Assembly (NCBI GenBank): GCA_014799785.1
Contig: JAAVHI010000093.1
Coordinates: 1-35,473, forward strand
Length of the DNA: 35,473 bases
Origin: Ruminococcus sp.
GTDB lineage: Bacteria > Bacillota > Clostridia > Oscillospirales > Ruminococcaceae
Reading direction: 5' to 3'
The notes under the pieces are model-generated. The model saw only the letters and a program-made list of their open reading frames with translations. It ran no database searches and was not told the DNA's origin. Made by a program: the position numbers and the translations under genes. Of the stretch, positions 31,208-35,473 are shown piece by piece (the stretch's first letter is position 1; every line of letters starts with the position of its first letter).

Positions 31208-31896
31208 TGTGCGGCAGCCTCCTTTTTATCGGAATTTCCCTTGTTAAAGGTGGGACAGCTTGCCGCGTTGGGACAGTTTGCACAGCCAATTTCCTGCGGC
31301 GGCTTTTTCTTTGTTATCTTGTTGACAATTGCAATTACCACGCCCAGCGTAAAGAAGCCCCCCGCGGGCATTATGAACATTGTCATGGTAACGGGCAGGT
31401 GCAGATCGAAGCCCATCCACTGACCCGTACCGATAATTTCGCGGATAGAACCCATTGTGAACAGGGAAAGGGTAAAGCCAAGTCCCATGCCCAGACCGTC
31501 AAGTATGGAACGGAAAACGCCGTTCTTTGAAGCGAACGCCTCGGCGCGTCCCAGAATGATACAGTTTACGGTTATGAGGGACAGGAACAGTCCCAGACTG
31601 TCATAGAGGGCAGGAATGTATCCCTTTAAAATAAATTCGATAAGCGTAACAAAGCTTGCGATAACCACGATAAAGCAGGGCAGACGCACGGCTTTGGGTA
31701 TAACGTTTTTCAGCAGCGAGATAGCCGCGTTGGAGCATACCAGTACAAAGGTTGTTGCAAGACCCATGCCTATGCCGTTTGAAGCCATAGTCGTTACCGC
31801 CAGTGTGGGACACATTCCCAGCAGGGTAACAAGGGTGGGGTTTTCCCTGATGATACCCTTTGTCAGCTCGTAAAGACCGCTTTTCTTTTCAGCCAT
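31204..31896 (-). CDS. rnfE: Rnf complex subunit RnfE
   Basis: A 230-residue membrane subunit, paralogue of RnfA. The cluster cysteines lie in L-L-G-M-C-P-T-L-A-V and I-T-V-N-C-I-I-L-G-R-A-E. After the last helix the protein has a soluble tail of about 30 residues with C-A-N-C-P-N-A-A-S-C (C-x2-C-x5-C), a possible extra metal site not part of the core family. It begins at the rnfG stop (TAATG) and overlaps rnfA. Confidence 0.94.
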   Translation of the reverse strand: MAEKKSGLYELTKGIIRENPTLVTLLGMCPTLAVTTMASNGIGMGLATTFVLVCSNAAISLLKNVIPKAVRLPCFIVVIASFVTLIEFILKGYIPALYDSLGLFLSLITVNCIILGRAEAFASKNGVFRSILDGLGMGLGFTLSLFTMGSIREIIGTGQWMGFDLHLPVTMTMFIMPAGGFFTLGVVIAIVNKITKKKPPQEIGCANCPNAASCPTFNKGNSDKKEAAAQ

Positions 31897-32630
31897 TACT
31901 CGTCAGCTCCTTTCGTTTCCTCAGTAACTGTTTCCTCAGCGCCTGTGAGGAAGACCGGATTTTCCTTGTGTCCGAGCGTAGGAGCAAAATATGCGTCCAT
32001 ATCCATATTCTCGTATGCGGAAAGCGCAGTTCTTACGGCAGTGTACATTCCGTTTGAGGAATAGGACGCGCCCGTTACCGCATCAAGGGTAAAGCCGCTT
32101 GCGGAATTTCCTTCAAGCTGTCTTTCTATATCCAGATTTCTTATCTGCGACTTTGTTCCCCAAACCGCCTTTGCTTTTACGGGAGCGGCTTCCTCGGTCA
32201 CGGTGTCGGAGTACCGAACGCCCCTGAACTGATTCAGGAAGCCGGGATCCTGCACCTTTGTACCCAGACCGGGGGTCTCGCCGATGGTCATTATGGAAAC
32301 CCCGCTGACCGCGCCGTTTGAACCGACGCCCACAAGAACGTGCAGTCCGCCTGTGGAGTAGCCGTCCGCGGTAATTTCAAATGCGGTGTTTTCTCCGTCC
32401 CAGAGAACAGAAGTAACGCCTTCGTAGGTCAGCACCGTTCCGTCGTCGTTTTTAAGCATTTCAAAGCCCTCCGCAGAGCCGTACAGCTCGGTAAGTCCCG
32501 CGGTAAGCTTGTCGGTGATAACGCCTGTTGTGTCGGTGTATGTAGCCTCGTATGCCGCCACAAGAAGTCCGCAGGCGATAAGGCATATCAAGGTCAGCAC
32601 AAGAGGCGGCTTTATTTTTTCATTAAACAT
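31896..32630 (-). CDS. rnfG: Rnf complex flavoprotein subunit RnfG
   Basis: A 244-residue subunit with one N-terminal membrane helix (about 9-28) and an extracytoplasmic FMN-binding domain. The flavinylation motif (D-x-x-S/T-G-A-T/S-x-T/S) reads D-A-V-T-G-A-S-Y-S (183-191), so FMN would be linked to Ser191 rather than the usual Thr, attached by ApbE, which is not in this window. AAAGGAG precedes the ATG; there is a gap of about 100 bases after rnfD. Confidence 0.93.
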   Translation of the reverse strand: MFNEKIKPPLVLTLICLIACGLLVAAYEATYTDTTGVITDKLTAGLTELYGSAEGFEMLKNDDGTVLTYEGVTSVLWDGENTAFEITADGYSTGGLHVLVGVGSNGAVSGVSIMTIGETPGLGTKVQDPGFLNQFRGVRYSDTVTEEAAPVKAKAVWGTKSQIRNLDIERQLEGNSASGFTLDAVTGASYSSNGMYTAVRTALSAYENMDMDAYFAPTLGHKENPVFLTGAEETVTEETKGADE

Positions 32631-32733
32631 TTATGTAACTCCTTTCATCAGCCGATAGTACAAAACATTGCTTTCGGAAGATTGACAATTGTCCTTAAAA
32701 TAATATCTGCCAGCAAGCTAAGCTTGTTTAATC

Positions 32734-33705
32734 TCAGCTTGCTTTCTTTGCTCCGAAAGGAGACGCTTTTGTCAGCTTGTCGATGTAGGGCGTGAGCAGG
32801 TTCATAAGCAGTATGGAGAATGAAACTCCCTCGGGATAGCTTCCGAAGCTTCGGATTATAAAGGTTATCAAGCCGCAGCCTATGCCGAAGATAATCTTGC
32901 CCTTTGTTGTAAGAGGAGTGGTTGCATAGTCGGTAGCCATAAAGAACGCGCCTATGAGAAGTCCGCCCGCAAGCACGCCGTATACGGTCTCGACCGTGCT
33001 GCCCGTGTAGAGCAGGGTCAGCAGCGCAAACGAGCCTATGAAAGCAATAGGCGTTGCAGCAGAGATCACCTTTGTGACGATAAGGAAAAGTCCGCCGAGA
33101 ATAAGCAGTGCGGCGCAGGTCTCGCCGATACAGCCGCCCGTTTCGCCCCAGAACATTTCCGAAAGAGTAAAGGGAGCCATCTTGTAGGCAGCTCCGTTTT
33201 CGGTGTAGGTAAACCATTCCGCCGCAAGGGGAGTAGCGCTTGTTTCAGCGTCCACCGCGTCGCTGTACCAGTAGGGCTTTACCCACCCCGACATCTGTGA
33301 TGTAAAGGAAAGCATAAGCACTATTCTTGCGGCTATGGCAGGATTTGCGAAGTTCTGGCCGATACCGCCGAAAAGCTGTTTAGCAATGACAATTGCAACA
33401 AAGCTTCCGATCACCGCAACATAAAACGGTACTGTAGCAGGCAGGTTCATGCCCAGAAGAAGTCCCGTTACCACCGCGGAAAGGTCGCCCACGGTCTGAT
33501 CCTTTTTCATAATGATACGGCAGAGAGCCTCGAATATAATGCAGGCTGCGATACATACCGCAAGCACGGCTGCCGCTCTCGGTCCGAAGAAAACGCAGCC
33601 CGCCATTGCCGCGGGGAAAAGCGCGATTATCACCAGCAGCATTATTCTCGATGTTGACATATCCGCCGCCCTGTGCGGGGACGGCGATACAAATAATCCT
33701 TTCAA
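32734..33705 (-). CDS. rnfD: Rnf complex subunit RnfD
   Basis: A 323-residue polytopic membrane subunit with a covalent FMN: the acceptor motif D-A-E-T-S-A-T-P-L is at 152-160 (Thr158). It is related to NqrB. The family's N-terminal F-V-S-P-S-P-H is encoded before the first ATG, so translation must start at TTG 33705, with AAAGGA 11 bases upstream; an in-frame stop 9 bases before it leaves no other choice. An ATG at 33660 would cut off this conserved start. Confidence 0.93.
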   Translation of the reverse strand: MKGLFVSPSPHRAADMSTSRIMLLVIIALFPAAMAGCVFFGPRAAAVLAVCIAACIIFEALCRIIMKKDQTVGDLSAVVTGLLLGMNLPATVPFYVAVIGSFVAIVIAKQLFGGIGQNFANPAIAARIVLMLSFTSQMSGWVKPYWYSDAVDAETSATPLAAEWFTYTENGAAYKMAPFTLSEMFWGETGGCIGETCAALLILGGLFLIVTKVISAATPIAFIGSFALLTLLYTGSTVETVYGVLAGGLLIGAFFMATDYATTPLTTKGKIIFGIGCGLITFIIRSFGSYPEGVSFSILLMNLLTPYIDKLTKASPFGAKKAS

Positions 33706-33735
33706 ATCAAATCAAGTCCTTTGTCAGAAATTAGT

Positions 33736-33774
33736 GTACGAAAAATATAAATGTCAATTATACGATTTTCGTAC
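33736..33774. promoter_or_regulatory. Long inverted repeat between rnfC and rnfD
   Basis: GTACGAAAA (33736-33744) and TTTTCGTAC (33766-33774) form a perfect 9-bp inverted repeat around an AT-rich centre. Next to it lie CCCCCTTGAGGGGG (about 33778-33792) and GTCAC...GTGAC (about 33820-33837). The 151-base gap has no gene. The group may be an internal processing or regulatory site that adjusts rnfD expression. Confidence 0.45.
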
Positions 33775-33856
33775 CCGCCCCCTTGAGGGGGCATTGCAAA
33801 CTTAAAAATTTTAATACAGTCACTTTAGGGGTGACCTTACCGGCGGAGGCTCCCCG

Positions 33857-35140
33857 CTATTTACGTGGTATCATTGCCTTTGCAAGCTGATTTATTTCGG
33901 CAAGAGGACGGTGCGCGGGACAGGCGTATGAACAGCAGCCGCAGTTCATGCACAGCATTACTTTCAAACGCTTCAGCTCCTCAACGTCCTCGGCTTTGTA
34001 GGCGTTCTCTATCAGCACGGGCATAAGGTTCAGCGGACAGGTGCGCACGCATCTTCCGCAGCGTATGCAGGCTGTTGTCTTAGGCAGCTCGCCGTCTCTG
34101 AACGCAAGTACGGCGTTGCTGGTTTTCAGCACAGGCTGGTCGGTATCGTAAAGGCACATACCCATCATAGGGCCGCCGTAAAGGACTTTTTTCGCGTCCT
34201 CCGCGCCACAGTGTTCAAGAAGCTCCGAGACACGCGTTCCGATGAGGACAAAATAGTTTCCCGCATTTTTCATGACCGCGTCGCCGTCAATCGTGAGCCG
34301 TCTTTGAGTAAGCGGCATACCGTCCCGCGTGTAGCGGTAGATGTGCGCCGCCGTGGAAACGTTCATAACCATAACGCCCTGATTTGAGGGAAGCTCTCCC
34401 TCGGCGACGATACGTCCCGTAGCGGAGTAGACGATGACCTTTTCCGCTCCCTGCGGATATGAGGACGGCAGGGTAACTACCTGAATGGATTTCAGATTTT
34501 CGGTTTTCTTTTTCATAAGGGCGATTGCTTCGGGCTTGTTGTCCTCAATACAGAGTTTACAAATAGGAATACCTAAATATTTTTGTACCAAAAGTATACC
34601 CTCGATAACGTCCATAGGGGACTCCATCATCTCGCGGAAATCGCTTGTTATGTAAGGCTCGCACTCGGCGGCATTGATGACAAGCGTGTCCACGGGAGTT
34701 TTCACCGCGTCGTAGTTAAGCTTTATGTGGGTGGGGAAGCCCGCTCCGCCGAGACCGGTAAGACCGCTTTCCCTTACCGCCGCGATAAAGGACTGCTTGT
34801 CGGTTATCTCGGGAGGCTTTATGTCGGGACAGACAGTCTGCAAGCCGTCCGATTCGATAACGGCAGCCTTACAGACCGCTCCGCTTGCAAGCAGGAAATC
34901 TATAACGTCCGCAACCGTACCCGAAACGGGGGAGTGTATCGGCGCGGACATAAACGCGTCAGTGTCGCCTATTTTCTGACCCACCGTTACCGCGTCTCCC
35001 TTTTTAACGAGACATTCGCAGGGCGCGCCCATGTGCTGAGACATAGGTATCACCACGCTTTTCGGCAGCGGAAAATCGACTGTCTCGCAGTTTTTCGTAC
35101 CCTTGTTATGGCTCAGGTGTACGCCGTTGAGCTTGTTCAT
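33857..35140 (-). CDS. rnfC: Rnf complex NADH-side subunit RnfC
   Basis: A 427-residue peripheral subunit that carries the NAD(H) site and FMN. The Gly-rich nucleotide motif G-L-G-G-A-G-F-P-T-H-I-K is at 129-140. Two [4Fe-4S] sites are C-I-R-C-G-R-C-V-R-T-C-P (from 358) and C-M-N-C-G-C-C-S-Y-A-C-P (from 397). Length is typical of clostridial RnfC. AAGGAGG precedes the ATG. First gene of rnfCDGEAB, the standard clostridial order. Confidence 0.96.
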   Translation of the reverse strand: MNKLNGVHLSHNKGTKNCETVDFPLPKSVVIPMSQHMGAPCECLVKKGDAVTVGQKIGDTDAFMSAPIHSPVSGTVADVIDFLLASGAVCKAAVIESDGLQTVCPDIKPPEITDKQSFIAAVRESGLTGLGGAGFPTHIKLNYDAVKTPVDTLVINAAECEPYITSDFREMMESPMDVIEGILLVQKYLGIPICKLCIEDNKPEAIALMKKKTENLKSIQVVTLPSSYPQGAEKVIVYSATGRIVAEGELPSNQGVMVMNVSTAAHIYRYTRDGMPLTQRRLTIDGDAVMKNAGNYFVLIGTRVSELLEHCGAEDAKKVLYGGPMMGMCLYDTDQPVLKTSNAVLAFRDGELPKTTACIRCGRCVRTCPLNLMPVLIENAYKAEDVEELKRLKVMLCMNCGCCSYACPAHRPLAEINQLAKAMIPRK

Positions 35141-35237
35141 TTATTATCCTCCTTGTATAATTTATGTAAGATTAAACGAATTGTTGTGCTAACGGCACGG
35201 AACAAACCGCATTTCAGATAAAAAAATCTCAAATTAC

Positions 35238-35266
35238 AGTATATCACATTATGACCGATTTGTCAA
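35238..35266 (-). promoter_or_regulatory. Promoter of the rnf operon
   Basis: On the - strand TTGACA (complement of 35261-35266), 17-base spacer, TATACT (complement of 35238-35243), about 98 bases before the rnfC start. Confidence 0.82.
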
Positions 35267-35323
35267 AACCAAAATATAGATTTTAGACGGTAAATTTTGA
35301 TTTATCGCACCACGTACTGTGTG

Positions 35324-35473
35324 GCAACACTTAGGCGGCGTAGCCGCCGACAAAAGCTGGTCGAGCTGAGCCCAGCTCGCAGAAGTCCAGAGGGCGGAGC
35401 CCTTTGGTCGCCGCCCGCAGGCGGCGAAATCCCTTTCGTTCGGAACGGTGAAAGGGGTGAGAAATGCGACAGC
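35324..35473. repeat. Inverted second copy of the hairpin repeat (runs off the window)
   Basis: Read on the + strand this stretch matches the reverse complement of about 198-357, hairpin for hairpin: the GGCGGC stem, the AGCTGAGC-loop stem, the AGGGC/GCCCTTT stem, the GCCGCC/GGCGGC stem, and the final GGTGAGAAATG. Two stems differ from the left copy by paired, compensatory changes (C-G to G-C in the AGCT stem; T-A to C-G in the CGCCG stem). The copy probably continues past the window end. It lies upstream of the rnf promoter in a gene-free stretch. Confidence 0.75.

Overview
The window looks like chromosomal DNA of an anaerobic, fibre-degrading Firmicute of the Oscillospiraceae (Ruminococcus-like). 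The reasons are the clostridial rnf gene order, the Gram-positive yaaO-darA-holB-ricT gene cluster, a GH44 and a GH3 glycosidase, strong GGAGG ribosome binding sites, sigma-A-type promoters and moderately GC-rich core genes. The genus is an inference from gene content; there is no rRNA in the window.

Layout. 1-360: array of eight DNA hairpins; its right half recurs in inverted orientation at 35324-35473. 457-6804 (+): lipase/esterase, a small coiled-coil protein with a sigma-region-4-like regulator, then a PLP-dependent decarboxylase (YaaO-like), c-di-AMP receptor DarA, DNA polymerase III delta', RicT, a small membrane protein and an SPFH protein. 6855-16281 (-): membrane diguanylate cyclase, cell-anchored GH44 glucanase, GH3 glycosidase carrying a fascin-like insert, and two permeases (ArsB/SLC13-like and ArsP_2-like). 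16510-18060 (+): guaA. 18049-about 29600: accessory island starting at the guaA stop codon. 29764-35140 (-): complete rnfCDGEAB operon, a ferredoxin:NAD+ oxidoreductase coupled to ion pumping.

The island. A 15-bp direct repeat marks the guaA 3' end (18049-18063) and a second site (27969-27983), and 11-bp-phased GGCAAC arm-like repeats lie inside each end. Between them are a GIY-YIG/DUF4357 nuclease, a frameshifted tyrosine integrase, MobC, a hairpin-rich oriT candidate, a MobV relaxase, a stalked surface protein, a lipoprotein with an LHH nuclease domain, its SUKH immunity protein, and a very AT-rich gene fusing SIR2, SLOG/STALD and TIR-like domains. Beyond the second repeat lie about 250 bp of a second, related integrase, a HEPN-like relic, one unrecognised gene and a second copy of the guaA-side terminator. 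This suggests successive or tandem insertions, followed by decay, at the well-known guaA integration site.

The most notable item is the 663-residue protein at 25585-27576. Its first about 510 residues follow ThsA (SIR2 NADase plus SLOG sensor) and its last about 135 follow the TIR protein ThsB, so it looks like a whole Thoeris-type anti-phage system in one polypeptide. The lipoprotein nuclease/immunity pair beside it is a second conflict system on the same element.
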